A stretch of 64,000 nt of DNA from Cornus controversa (Eukaryota; Streptophyta; Magnoliopsida; Cornales; Cornaceae): the NCBI GenBank assembly GCA_026545225.1, contig CM048854.1, forward strand, positions 28,401,230 to 28,465,229, written 5' to 3'. Every line of letters starts with the position of its first letter. Position 1 is the stretch's first letter. A model generated the notes under the pieces. The model was not told where the DNA came from. It made no database searches and saw nothing but the letters and a program-made list of their open reading frames with translations. Shown here piece by piece: positions 1 through 11,429 of the stretch. The position numbers were made by a program, and so were the translations under genes.

Positions 1-600
1 TTTCTGTAACGGTGGTGACATTAGCCGAGAGTCTGCAGCATTTGGACGTGTTGTCGCAATCATAAGCCTGAGGTGTTCCGCACCAGATCCTTGACAGAAT
101 GAAGAGGGGTGTGAGACTGAGACTGAGGCAATAATTTAGAACCCTCTCCGGAATAAAATTTAGTATGAAAAACTTCAGGGACAAAGGGAGCTCCTACTAA
201 GGAAATTCAGAGCCTTCTCCAAAATAAAAAAATTCAAAAAAATTGGGAATTTCAAGCAACAATCCAGAGAAGGAGGAGCCCTCCCCGACGTAGTATTCAG
301 TGTGGGAAACTTTAAGGAAATGGGAAACTACCCGTAAAAATATCTAGAGAGGAAGGAGCCCTCTCTAAGATCGAATCGAGAGTATAAAAATTCAGGCAAA
401 CAAGGTTGCTCCCTGTAATGCAATACAGAGAGGACTCCCAATCCCAAAAGGGAAGCCCCCTCCGGAGTTGAAACTAGTGTGGAGAAGCTCCCAAATATTC
501 AATCCGAAGAAAGAATATCTCTCTAGAGTTGAATCCAAAAAGGTCGTACCTCATTTCAGGGCCAGATACAGATTGACAAAATGATTGGATATGAGAAAAA
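1..600 (+). repeat. Family E, degenerate purine-rich periodic repeat
   Basis: The stretch is built from imperfect units of roughly 40-60 bases around a CCAGAGAAGGA core and a CCCTCTCC core, separated by A-rich spacers. The same pattern occurs on the same strand at about 50,290-50,600 and in reverse complement at about 48,050-48,200 and 48,590-48,800. Short open frames across it look like by-products of the repetition; I recognise no protein. It continues into a fold-back repeat to its right. Superfamily unknown. Confidence 0.6.
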
Positions 601-1745
601 TCACAATCGTAAAGTCTGGAGAAGGACTCTTCAGTTCTAAACAATCCAGAGAAGGACGAGACAGCAACGGCATGCAAACTGGAGTGGAAATGCCATTTTC
701 TTCGATTGCTAATATGGACGGAGGACAGATTACGACTTCCTTCGATGGCATTGGATGTTCTATTACGTCTCCAAACTAAGTTTACCCATAAGCTTCATAA
801 ATTTCTTCTGCAAGTTCTCCTTCCCCATGAGAATATTAATAAAGAAATTGAATTCAGTTTTTTATCAAATGAAATATTGACCATTAGTCACACACAGTGT
901 AAAATCTTGAAATGAGAATCTATTCAGAAAAATTAATGTTGGGTCTAAAAAAGAAAATATAGAGGTGGAATAAGAGAGAAAAATTTTTAAAACTGAGAGA
1001 GATAAGTCTTATGGAGTTCAAATCTTGAACCAAAGCTTGAGAGAGTGAAAATGATTGCTCAAAAGGGAGGAAATAAATGTCTAAAGTGATTTGAGTGAAA
1101 GGAGAGAGATAGAGATGATAAAAATGAAGAGATTACTGAACCAAGAGGAGAGAAACAAAAGTACAATATATATTTAAATGCAATTTATATATGAAATATA
1201 TATATATATATGTACGTGGAGACACCATAATGACATTTTGTAACATTTTTTGGGAGTTGAGAATAACTAGTTTATATATACTATAGGAAATATATGTATA
1301 TATCTACGATCCGCTAAAAGACTCAAAACAAACATAACATTAGTGTACCCTACAATCCGACAAACTTCAAAACATATATATTGCAACAATCCGCTCCACC
1401 ATATGATATGATATTATAAAAATGGTTAATATTTCATTAGATCAAAAATTGAATCAAATTTCTTTATTAATATTCTTATAAAAAAAAGAAAAACTTGCTG
1501 AATAAATTTATGAATCTTATGGGTAAACTCAACTTCTAGACGCAATAGAGCATTCAAGGTCATCGAATAAGTACTTCGTAGTCTGTCATCTATCCGTGTT
1601 AACAGTCGAAGGAAAAGACATTTCTACTCCCGTTTGCATGTCAGATAAGAACGCTACAGTGTTGTTTCCTCGTCCTTTTATGGACTGTAGGGAACCGAAG
1701 AGTCTTTCTCTAGAGTTAATGATCTCAGGAGACGGATCATCTCTC
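598..1745. repeat. Family E long inverted repeat (fold-back)
   Basis: Bases 598-880 reappear in reverse complement at about 1,410-1,740, with good similarity over most of the arm; for example the segment reading CTCATGGGGAAGG at the end of the left arm and the TTATGGGTAAACTC segment at 1,518 belong to mirrored stretches. The loop (about 530 bases) is A/G-rich and holds a short TA run near 1,195. No coding capacity is visible. The arms are related to the repeat at 47.9-48.8 kb. Confidence 0.6.
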
Positions 1746-2130
1746 TCAACGAAATTAATTTGACACGAAATTAATTTTGAAGTACGTTTAATATTTTATT
1801 TAAGCTACCCTCCAAATTTGCTAAACGCTCCAAAATCTTTACCAAACAGTTATACAATGTCGACCTATTTTATGAAAAGATGGAAAGTTAATAAATTGAA
1901 AGTGGGAGAGTTAATAATATTTTTAAATAAATCATTCTTTTCTTGATCCTCCTCCTCTCTATGTCTAAGATCACTATCAATTGCAAGCTCACTATCTCCT
2001 CTCTTCTCAATCCAACACAGTATGTCAATTTCAATCCATATGAATAAATGTAACCAAGCTAATAAGTTACTCAACTATCTTTCAATTTCAATAAATATAT
2101 AATAACACAATTAATAATATTATTTTTGCA
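1746..2130. other. AT-rich stretch without a recognised gene
   Basis: I see no coding or RNA gene. Its last 60 bases (from about 2,069: a CTATCTTTCAATTT block followed by A/T-rich sequence) recur in direct orientation at about 4,430-4,482, so they flank the family C element on both sides. Confidence 0.5.
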
Positions 2131-2328
2131 TTTAAGTAGGGAAACTCCTCTGTAACTGTCATCCACAAGCATTTATTCATATTTTGATTATACAAATCAC
2201 TCCACATGTTTTTATAATATCCTTCTACATTTTGATTGCCCAAGTCATTCTACGTGAATTCTCACGTATGTTTACACGCAATTATTTATGTTGGCTCATT
2301 TAATTTTTGTTTCTCTTCCCATTTGATA

Positions 2329-2365
<37 letters not shown>

Positions 2366-3051
2366 GTATATGTACATATACATATACATATATATATATA
2401 TATATACTATGATAGCAGCTGATACCACATATAACTTTAGAATAGCGATTTTCATAAAAAAATGTAATTTATTAAATGAAATTAAAAAATTATGAATGAT
2501 TTTAAATTAGTTAATATGATCTAAACAATACATTTAAATTTTCTCTTTTATACCCCATAATTTTCTCTTTTATACCCCATAATAATTTTTCTAAATAGAT
2601 TCTAATTTCTAAATTTTGTAATGTCTAAAATTATAAAAATGATCAATATTTCATTGAATCAAAAATTTGCAAAAAAAACAATCACTTGCAATTCAAAAAT
2701 TCTTTACTCTTCTGCACAACTAATTATGTCTCTCAGCAACTCAACCCTTACAAGCGATCTAGATTAAAACCTGAATTGAACTCTAGATGTCTCACAATTA
2801 AAGATTTGAGAGAAAGAAAAATTCTTCACGCGGGGCTGAAAGAGAATGGCCACCTTCGGGATAAGGTGGCCCATCTATAGATGAAAGTAAGCCAATTCCG
2901 AAGAGTGGTCCTCGTCTTTATTGATCGTGTTGACCAATTATAGAGCATTTTTGTGGGCCCATGGTTTCCTTCTTCAACTCCACTCAGTCAATTTTTCTCC
3001 TCGTCACTGATTTACGAGTCCGGAGTATGATAACTGTCGACTAATTTATAT

Positions 3052-3604
3052 TCAACCGCAGATGATGAGAATGACGAAGATATCATCATCACCATCCTCA
3101 CTATAATTTTCAGAAAAGACAATTCCTTCGCCACCATCGTTACGAGCGTTACCACCGTCTTTGAGAATGATATCATCCTCCCCATCTTCATCAATGACGA
3201 TGACAGAAAAAGTGTATGGTTCAACATGTGCTTTAACCTTCTCCATCTGTGGGCCTAGATTTTGTAGACCCACAACAATGCTCTCTAATTGGTCAAAACG
3301 ATCAATAAAGCCAATGACCACTTTTGGCTTACTTTCGGCCTAAATGGGCCACCTTATCCAAAAGTGGCTATTCTCTTTCAGCACCGCGTGCATGACAATG
3401 ACGGAAAAACTGAACCTTCTACATCCATGGGCTTGAATTTTGTAAGCCCACAACTATGCTCTCTAATTGATCAACATGGACAGTAAAGTCGGGGACACTC
3501 TTCGGAGTTGGCTTAGTTGTTGCCCAGATGGGCCACCTTATCCGAAGGTGGTCATTCTCCTTCAACGCCGCGTGCAGGAGCTCCTCACTCTCTCCAATCT
3601 CCAA
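3052..3604 (-). pseudogene. Repeated peptide remnant inside family C element
   Basis: Two minus-strand reading segments (3,419-3,604 and 3,052-3,321, different frames) share a unit containing DQLESIVVGLQN, preceded by a helical stretch of the type LHAALKENDHLR. A degenerate plus-strand version is in the left arm (about 2,820-2,960). The lower segment ends in an acidic tail (DEDGEDD, KDGGN). The same DQLESI/NQLKSI core and acidic tail occur in the second copy (46,620-46,920). I do not recognise the family. It could be a coiled-coil host exon captured by the element or part of a decayed element protein. No start codon, intron or full-length frame can be defended. Confidence 0.4.
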
Positions 3605-4155
3605 TCGTTACAATCGTTCGAAAGGGTTTAAGCCGCTTACTAATTAGGTATGCATAAGAGTAAAGTGTTTTAAAGTTTTTGAATTACAAGTGATTGTTTT
3701 TCCTGAAAGTTTGATCCAATAAAATATTGACCATTTTTATAATTTCAGACATTATAAAATTTAGAAATGAGAATCTATTCAAAAAAATTAGTATTAGATC
3801 TAAAAAATAAAATATAAATGTATTATTTAGATCATATTAATTAACATAAAATCGCTCATAATTTTTTAATAACAGTTAATAAATTAGTATTAAATCAAAA
3901 CTTTTATGAAAATCGCTATTCTAAAGTTATATGTGGCATCAGCTAGTATCATAAACTACATAAATAATTACGTATAGAGATACATGAGAATTCAAATTTT
4001 AGGATTAAGATTTTGTGAAATTAAAACAAGCCATGATGGTTGGTAGATGTATAAATATAAAAGAATATTATAAAAACACGTAAAATAAATTGTGCAATCA
4101 AAACATGAATAAATGCATGTGGATAACAGGTACAGAAGAATTTCTCTACTTACCT

Positions 4156-4160
<5 letters not shown>

Positions 4161-4195
<35 letters not shown>
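4161..4195. repeat. TA microsatellite
   Basis: An uninterrupted alternating TA run between the two tandem copies of the family C right terminus. Comparable runs occur near 2,326, 5,228, 18,010, 22,404, 27,716, 28,178 and 52,524. Confidence 0.9.
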
Positions 4196-4198
<3 letters not shown>

Positions 4199-4542
4199 TG
4201 AGAAGAGAAACAGAAAAAATTAAATGAAACTACATAAATGATTACGTGTAGAGATACATGAGAATTCAGATATTAGGATTAAGATTTTGTCAAATTAAAA
4301 CAAGCTATGATAGTTGGAAGATGTATAAATGTAAAAAAATATTATAAAACACGTAAAATGTCTTGTGCAATCAAAACATGAATAAATGCATGTGGATAAC
4401 AAGTACAGAGGATTTCCCTACTTACCTCCAATCAATTATCTTTCAATTTAAATAAATACAAAAATAATATTATTAAATTTATTATCAGATAACTCTTACT
4501 ACAAATATTAAAGTTATATAATGTTAATATAATATATATAAT

Positions 4543-4635
4543 ATTAAGATGTAATTATTAAAGTTATATAATATTAATATGATATATATTATATATCATA
4601 TTAATATTATATAACTTTAATAATTACATCTTAAT
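4543..4635. repeat. Perfect 93-bp palindrome (46-bp arms)
   Basis: Bases 4,543-4,588 are the exact reverse complement of 4,590-4,635 with a single central T at 4,589; after one mismatch the symmetry continues for several more A/T bases. The arms are AT-rich but not simple repeats: they contain AAGATGTAATTATTAAAG. The left part (AAAGTTATATAAT) is also repeated directly just upstream at about 4,510. The sequence could form a cruciform or hairpin. Confidence 0.9.
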
Positions 4636-4786
4636 GTTATATATATATATATAATATTATTAAACGTCAATAATTATATCTTAATATTATATATAATATT
4701 ATTAAAATATTATATATAATAAATATTTAATATTTATATTATAAAAATTAGATATGTTATATTAAATATTAATAATTAGGTCAAAC

Positions 4787-5005
4787 CTTAGAAAAGGTCG
4801 GTGTAATTTACACCAAATCTCAGGTGAGGTCAGTCTAAATTACCCTAAATTTTTTTGACAAAACTAACAGAATTTTGGACGGAGGGTGTTTGTCTAGTGG
4901 TGCAAACCTCAGGAAAAATCATTGTAACAAAATTCAATAGTTTGATGTCGAGTGTAATTAGGTCAAACCTCAGAGGAGGTCTGTGTATTTTACCCTTTTT
5001 TGTAC
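4787..5005. mobile_element. Truncated TIR element end (CCTCTGAGGTTTG type)
   Basis: The block TTAGGTCAAACCT(T/C)AGA occurs at 4,787 and again, in direct orientation, near 4,957, each followed by GTGTATTTTAC-like sequence. This resembles the termini of the elements at 27,262-27,693 and 50,977-52,006, but only one kind of end is present, so this is a duplicated terminus or a fragment. Class inferred by similarity only. Confidence 0.4.
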
Positions 5006-5129
5006 ATATATTTAATTTAAGTGACTAATCTTGTGTGGCAATAGTGTAAATGGTTAATTTTTTTATAAAACTTTTTCTAGGAGGGGGCAATACACTAGTG
5101 TGTGGGTGTATATATATATATATTCACAA

Positions 5130-5225
5130 CTAATTAACTCTCCACGTTCCAATTTATCAACTGTGGGTACAGCTTATTAACTCTCCACCTACTAACTCTC
5201 CACCTACCAACTTATTAACTTTCCA

Positions 5226-5274
<49 letters not shown>

Positions 5275-5345
5275 AATTCTTCACCTTCCAACTTATTAAG
5301 CTTATTAACTCTTTGCCTACCAATTTATTAACTCTTCATCTAAGA
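5130..5345. repeat. Minisatellite with TTAACTCTCCACCT units
   Basis: About eight imperfect units of 20-25 bases around CTTATTAACTCTCCACCTACCAA, split by a 44-base TA run at 5,228-5,271. No coding potential. Confidence 0.75.
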
Positions 5346-6065
5346 TTATAATTATTATTTAAAAACCCTCACATTCCATAAATAATTTGAAACATACTTG
5401 TATACTTGTAATGATAAACTTAGCGGCTCCTTTTTTTTTTCCTAGTTGGTACACACTACACACCCATCCCAAAGAGTTGTTTGTACCTAAAAAAACTTGA
5501 TCCTTAACGGATAAACTCATTTTCATCAACCTAGAACCGACTAAATACGTGACAACATCTTATTCTACTTTCTTAGCACATTAACACCACAAGTTTTTAA
5601 AGATAGAAGTACCCATTAATCATCTCCCATTTTCAACTCATCTTGAAGCCTTGTTTTACTCTCTTTAACTATATATATTATGAACTAATCATGAAAATAA
5701 AACTCGTCATCCATCATAATGAGTTTCTTTTTTTTCTTTTTCTATTATCTTCAATTATATTATATGCTCGGCAAGCTTGGTTCTTTTCACAATTCCTTGG
5801 TTGAAGTTCACTTTCTATTGCACATTACTAAAATCTATTGTTTCTAAAGAAAAAAAAGAAAACATTTTGGAGGTGGGTTTCCAACATTCCATGGTTTTAG
5901 GCTTTAATTGAGGTATCTAATGAAGCTGCTTTCAATTGATTTCACGAAATGGAGCAAGAGAGAGGAAAAGAGAGAGTAGCAGTGGCGTGTCTCAATTTCA
6001 AGTGTGTAAAAGATGTGTTAGTTGGCCGAACTTCATAGAGGAGTGGTGGTCGAAATCCTTGCTCC

Positions 6066-6096
<31 letters not shown>

Positions 6097-7640
6097 TGAT
6101 ATACAGAAAGAGATAAATTTCCATTAAGACGTTGAAGTGAGAGAGCGAGGATATGTAGAGATAATTAGTGAGAGAGGTAAAAGGAGGGCAGATTGTGAAA
6201 TTTTGAGATTAATTTTGTTTTAGTAATTTTATGCTTTGAATGTGCATTGAAAACAAAACTAAAAAATATAATCTCTTTTTTGAGTGAAAGTAAAAACTAA
6301 AAATGACGTGCATTAACAATTGTTGTTGTCATAATTTGAAAGCAAAATACAAATAACATTGTCTAGTAGCAAATTGTTTTTATTTTTTTGTAGTCTTATT
6401 TTTTTAAAAAAAAATTCTATTTTATCTTTAATTAATCTTATTGGTAACAAAAAGCCTTAAAATATAAATCGCGTATGCAATTCAATAATTTCACAAATCC
6501 TAACAATACAAATGATAATAAAAATAAAATATCTAATTTACAGTCAAATTCTAATAATAGCCAATACATGAACATAAAATACATCATCCAATTTAAAATC
6601 ATAACAATATTCTTAAAAATAAAAAGTCATAACTACCACATAACACTATGAATCACATATCTACGAAATTTATTCCACAACTAATCATTTGCAATTAAGT
6701 CACAAAATATGCCTTATGTATAACATTAGTATGTGATGGATGATATATTTAACATATAATATCTACTAATAAATAAAAGAAATTAAATAACATTTTATAT
6801 GTAATATCATATTATATATTATAATTATAATTATAATATTATAAATTAATTATAATAAAAATTTATATATAATATAGTATAAATATCGTATATAATATTA
6901 TGAAATATCTATTGCATAATAATTTATTAATATTAAATAAAATAAATCAAAAATATTTTTCCTAAAAAATAATTTAAACTTATTATATGATATATTTAAA
7001 AAAATATTACTATTCAAAATATGTAAATAAAATATTACAAATAATAGGTAGCATGAATGAAGAGCGCCCATGTAGTACCAGGACTAAAAACATTACATTT
7101 TTGAGTTACAGTGTCAAACGTTTTTGAGTTCTAAAGACTGTAAACACTTTTTTTATATTTTCTCTTTTCTTCACAAAAATAAAAAATATTTTCTACTATA
7201 AAAAAAAAATAAAAACATATTACTAGATATGATTTTAGTTTTTGTTTCTCTTTGTGCAGACCTTTATTGAGACATCATCGATAGGCCAAAATCTAGCATA
7301 ATTTCTTTATTTTATTAATTAATAATTCAAAACTTTAAGCATGGTGCAACGGCCGTTAACGAACATAATGGTCAACAAGGAAAAAAAAAAAAAAAAACTA
7401 ATGTCATCCATTTTGTAACTTTCTAATTTCAATTCTACCGTTGAAATACATGTAAATACATTATTATCCTTACTAAATCAAGTGAAATTACTTCAATACC
7501 ATTTTTAATATACCATTTTAAATTAAATGAACTTGGCAAAATTGTCTTTTCATTGGATCTTTGCAACTAACGTAATCCATTTGAAAAAAAAAATGCATAC
7601 AATATATGGTTACAATATAAGGCGCACACTAAAAAAAAAA
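5346..7640. other. Long AT-rich intergenic stretch
   Basis: No gene, terminal repeat or tandem array that I can support. It contains a GA microsatellite at about 6,070-6,096 and an A/T-only segment near 6,780-6,900. The short open frames around 5,940-6,130 cross the GA repeat and are not convincing. Confidence 0.5.
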
Positions 7641-7899
7641 ATAGAACTTTAAAAGAAAAGAAAACAAAACTTACCCAAGGGTGGGTCTCTCCTTGGAGCT
7701 GCACAGATCCAAAAAGAAAATGAACTATGCTTCATCTGTGATTTCAGCAAAAAAGAAAAAAAAACAATTAAAACAAAACGAAAAACACATAAATGAAGAA
7801 TCGAGGGGTTAAAAACATGAATTAAACAAAAAAGCACATAATTTCATGGGCAAAAAGAAGATAAAACATAGTCCTAGAATAAAAGCTATGGGTTTTTAC

Positions 7900-8236
7900 C
7901 TGCAAGACGGTCTCCTCATCCACAGCCTCGAAGTCATCTCGGATTTATAGAAGGGCACCTGATATCACTCCTGCACATCACAATACCAACAGCATCAATC
8001 ATGAGAGAGAAACACATATAAATATCATGACATGTGTGTGTGTGTATATATATATATATAGATAGATAGAGAGAGAACGAGAGAAGGGCTAATGATCAAC
8101 CTGTGTCGTAGCCAAAGAGAAGGCCTCCAATCCCAGCAGAGAAAGCAAGGCGAAGGACATAAGGGTTCTTTCATGCCAGAGAAAAACAGTCTCTGAAAGC
8201 TGAGGCGTCTGTTCCTGGATGGACACCACCTTCCAT
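7900..8236 (-). pseudogene. INT2: Inositol transporter fragment, exons 1-2 (INT2-like)
   Basis: Exon 1 (8,236-8,101) opens with ATG at 8,236 and reads MEGGVHPGTDASAFRDC followed by the first membrane helix AGIGGLLFGYDTG, a hallmark of plant inositol transporters of the sugar-porter (MFS) family. A GT donor follows at 8,100. Exon 2 (7,970-7,900) starts after a CAG acceptor and continues in phase with VISGALL, then IRDDFEAVD, and ends at a GT donor at 7,899. Together they make 69 codons, against roughly 570-580 residues for the family. Codon 54, a tyrosine in family members, is TAA (7,945-7,947), and the usual NTWLQ reads ETVLQ. No later exon is visible down to base 1. The intron is retained, so this is a truncated duplicate rather than a retrocopy. 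In intact members the product is an H+-coupled myo-inositol carrier. Family assignment is confident; INT2 versus INT4 is less so. Confidence 0.85.
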
Positions 8237-8640
8237 ATCTAGCTAGCTACCCAAGAAAATGAATTGTTTCTTTCTCGCCTCTTCGGAGTCTCCAAACAGG
8301 CCTTTATTAATTTATTTGGACTTGCGACAGAAAGAGAGAGAGAGAGAGAGAGAGAGAGTGAGTTATATAGCATAAACCAATGAGAATAAAGAGAACATAT
8401 AATACAAATATATATAGACCAAGAGAGGCAGGCAGTGTGTGTTTCTCCCGAATACGGAAGATGGGGAGGAAAAGGAAGTGAGGACTGAGTAGCGTATAAA
8501 TTTAGAGAGAGAAAGATGTTTTAGAGAGAGAGAGATGGAGATTGAGATGATGTAAAAATATAGAGCCATGTATCTGATGTACAATACAGAGATGCAGAAA
8601 AAAATAGACTACTGCGCAAGGCAAGTTTACCTACTTTGTC
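8237..8640 (-). other. 5' flank of the inositol transporter fragment
   Basis: Reading away from the ATG this is a pyrimidine-rich leader in gene sense with CT repeats (GA on the plus strand at 8,334-8,357). Such leaders are common in plant 5' UTRs. A TATA-like A/T block lies around 8,400. Nothing proves that it is transcribed. Confidence 0.35.
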
Positions 8641-9470
8641 ATTTAGTAACGCCGAGAGTAGGGCCCACTTGAGCAAAAGACGATTGGGACAAGTCCAAAT
8701 TGAGGAAGATATTCAAAGAAAGTAATGCAGAGACTCAAGGGTCAAGATTTCACAATTGCATAGTGGTGGTGACTCAGCACAATATTTTTGTTCATATCAA
8801 GAAATTCAAACCTTCATTTGTTTCTATAAAAATTTAAATTATCATATTCTACATTAGAGATACCTCAATGTTAAGTATCCAAAATTTTGACCTTTTTCTG
8901 CTTGGATTTATTGCTCGTGTTTGGGACAAAAAAGTTTCTCTCCGTTTTATCTAATGTGGATAAATTATATTATTGACTATTGAAAGATATTAAATTCTGT
9001 TTTTTTTAAAAAAAATAATAGAGTACAACTTCTCTAAACATATTAAATTTCCTATTTTTACTCGGAGGATGATTTGATCACTAATAGCCAGCAAAAAATG
9101 ACCTGTAAGTTATAAAGGGTAGGTAATATTATCCATATCTTTTTTGTTTTTGGGTTGAGATTCTGTAGGACCATAGCTAATTTAATTTATTTTTTATTTG
9201 TTATTTAGGTTTTGTTTGATAGAGTTTTTGTTTTGACTTTTACGCAGAAAAAAAAGAAAAGTAGAACCAAAATAAAAAGGCTGATTTTGAACAATCTTTT
9301 TAGACTCCAAAGCTTTTCAGTCTTACCAATTCAAACGTTCTCCAAAACAGTTTTTGAAATTGAAAAATCGAAAGCCGTTTTTCAAAAGCCAATAGGGTTG
9401 TGGATACACCCAAAAATGTTGTAATCCTTGAAATGCTATATTTGTGTCCAAATTAGGACTTCTTCAAATT
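8641..9470. other. AT-rich intergenic stretch
   Basis: No feature that I can support. An open frame at 9,212-9,424 has lysine-rich low-complexity sequence and no recognisable motif. Confidence 0.5.
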
Positions 9471-9473
9471 ATT

Positions 9474-9868
9474 AATACTCGGTTTGGTAGGAAGAAAAAT
9501 AATTGGATGGAAGTGAAATAATGAGAGATGGATGAGACATTTCTAAGGAAGAGATTGTATTATTCCCTCTTTTTATTTGGTTGGATAGAAAAAAAAAAGA
9601 TAATATCTTACTTTATTTGTTATTAGAGAGGAGGAGAAAATAGAAAGTTTTGTAATTTAAAAAATTTATAATAGTCTTTCATTTCTTCGTTTCTGTCTTT
9701 CCTCCAAATTTAAAGCGATGAAAATTTGTGAAAAAAAAATGATGGTTCATCCATCATATTTTCTCTTCTCTTATTTTATCATCTCTACCAAATAAAAGAA
9801 ATTTACTTCTTCTCTCTTATCTTCCCTCCACCCTCCTTCCTTTCTTCGTACCAAACGAAACATTAAAG
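9474..9868. mobile_element. MITE with CGGTTTGGTAGGAAG ends
   Basis: The left end (CTCGGTTTGGTAGGAAG near 9,479) is mirrored by the right end, whose reverse complement reads TTTCGTTTGGTACGAAG. A TTA lies just outside each end (left at about 9,472, right at about 9,864). TTA duplications and a GTTTGGT terminus fit PIF/Harbinger (Tourist-like) MITEs. The interior is A/G- and C/T-rich and noncoding. Confidence 0.6.
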
Positions 9869-10645
9869 TATACAATAATTAACTACTTAAAGCAAATGAA
9901 ATACATAAAATCAAATAATTTTGATTTTGTGAATTGATAACTAACGACAGGTTTTCATTTGAATTTGTACATATTTTAATTCAAGAAAGTGTTGTTGAGT
10001 TAGGAAGGCACATATATAACAATTACTAATTTTTTGGTCAATCATCCCGAATTTAAAGCATACCAAATTATATTTCATTTATATTTACTACAAATGAATG
10101 AAACATTTAATAGTTAGCTTTTCAAATTATTGTTTCCATTTCTTTGTTTGTGGCAAAATGCCTAATTTACAACAAAATTTTCATTTGTTTTCACCACTAC
10201 TATGGTGACAAACTATTACTCTTATGAAATTTCACGATAGTGGTGAAACTCGAATATAGTGGTGAAACTCGAAATATAAAGTGACAATTTGTCTTGATAA
10301 GTGGGCAATGTGGCGCATTTTGAACTATTCAATTTACAATGAGGAAAGGAGTATATTAGAGAGGATTTTAAATCCCATGAGATCAAGCTCTCCCTTAAAT
10401 TTGTACATTTTGAGCATTGTAAATAATATACAAGTTAAAAATCATGTTTCCTAAATTAAAATGGATTATGTAAAAATAAAAAAAAATCAGCTCAAAATAT
10501 TTAAAATAAAATAATACGAAATAGCTAAAGATGACGGTATAATTTGATCCAATTAAAGTATTTACTTCTGTCACATGGATCATCATTTTTCAAATAAATA
10601 TGACAGTACATTAAATTATTTGAAGCCTATTGGAACAAAATTTAA
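9869..10645. other. AT-rich intergenic stretch
   Basis: No gene or repeat boundary that I can defend. A short GTGGTGAAACTCGAA direct repeat occurs near 10,240-10,272. Confidence 0.5.
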
Positions 10646-10647
10646 AG

Positions 10648-11424
10648 GATAACTATCATTGACACCTCATGAGGTTTGATCTATTGACATACGATTACAA
10701 CTTTGTGAATTTTTGTCACCAACACCCCCTATCAAATTTTTTATTTTTTTAATATGTGAAATGTCTTGATTCCCCTGATTATTTAAATTTATTTTAATAT
10801 AGAAATATTAGAATATTTAAATGACGATAATACCCTCCATGATAATATGCAATGGCAACTAATTTTTTATTTTATGTTAATATTATTATTTATGAAAATA
10901 AATAATTATATATATTATAGTGTATATATATAGATGAATAGAGAAAGAGAAAGAGAAATTTAATTACTTTTTTATTTTATGTTAACATTATTATTTATGA
11001 AAATAAATAAGTATATATATAGGTTATATATATATTATAGTACACTGTATATATATAGATAGACAAAGAAAACAAAAGAAAATTTTAATTACTTTTTTAT
11101 ATTATGTTAACATTATTATTTATGAAAATAAATAATTATATATAGATTACAATATTATAGTGTGTGTGTATATATATATTTTCAAAGGGGCATTTTGGTC
11201 CATTAGATAGAGTTAAATGGATAAATTTAGTATTTAAATGAGTTACCTCAGAAGTCAAATGGCAGCATGGTCATTTTACCATCAAAAAGTAATCTGACAT
11301 GGTGTATTTTTGACAACGAGTGATGTATGTGATATACAACATAAACGACATAAGGTATTAGCGACTAAAATTTACAAAGTTGTAGCTGTGTGTCAATACA
11401 TCAAATCTCAAGGGGTGTCAGTGA
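10648..11424. mobile_element. TIR element with internal minisatellite, copy 1
   Basis: The ends are inverted copies over about 80 bases: left GATAACTATCATTGACACC, right (reverse complement) TAAATATCACTGACACC, followed on both sides by a TACAACTTTGT block. The interior has three tandem units of about 110 bases starting at 10,865, each with GTTAACATTATTATTTATG and an AGAAAGAG tail. A second, more diverged copy with the same internal array is at 32,589-33,330 in the same orientation. No transposase; non-autonomous. No clean target duplication, so superfamily open. Confidence 0.7.
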
Positions 11425-11429
11425 TATTT

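Larger units (their letters stand above)
2131..4432. mobile_element. Family C element with long inverted repeats
   Basis: The left arm (about 2,131-2,970) and right arm (about 3,480-4,150) are inverted copies of each other; both begin at their outer ends with AAGTAGGGAAA-like sequence. The outer 200 bases of the right end are duplicated in tandem (about 3,950-4,150 and 4,220-4,432), separated by a TA run. The interior has remnants of a repeated peptide on the minus strand. A second, rearranged copy lies at 45,820-47,470. Long arms around a captured-looking coding remnant resemble a Pack-MULE or fold-back element, but I cannot establish a target-site duplication, so the class is open. Confidence 0.6.

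Noticed and set aside
1380-1410. Short match (CAATCCGCTCCACCATATG) to the start of the TRIM LTR at 33,961.
   Set aside because: About 27 bases only, inside the loop/arm of another repeat; too short to call an LTR fragment.
2307-2495. Open frame across a TA microsatellite.
   Set aside because: Alternating Tyr-Ile peptide arises from the TA run; same reasoning applies to frames over the microsatellites near 17,363, 22,094, 28,142, 41,244 and 47,202.
5936-6127. Opposed open frames around a GA microsatellite.
   Set aside because: Arg-Glu and Ser-Leu strings come from the repeat and the flanking parts have no motif.
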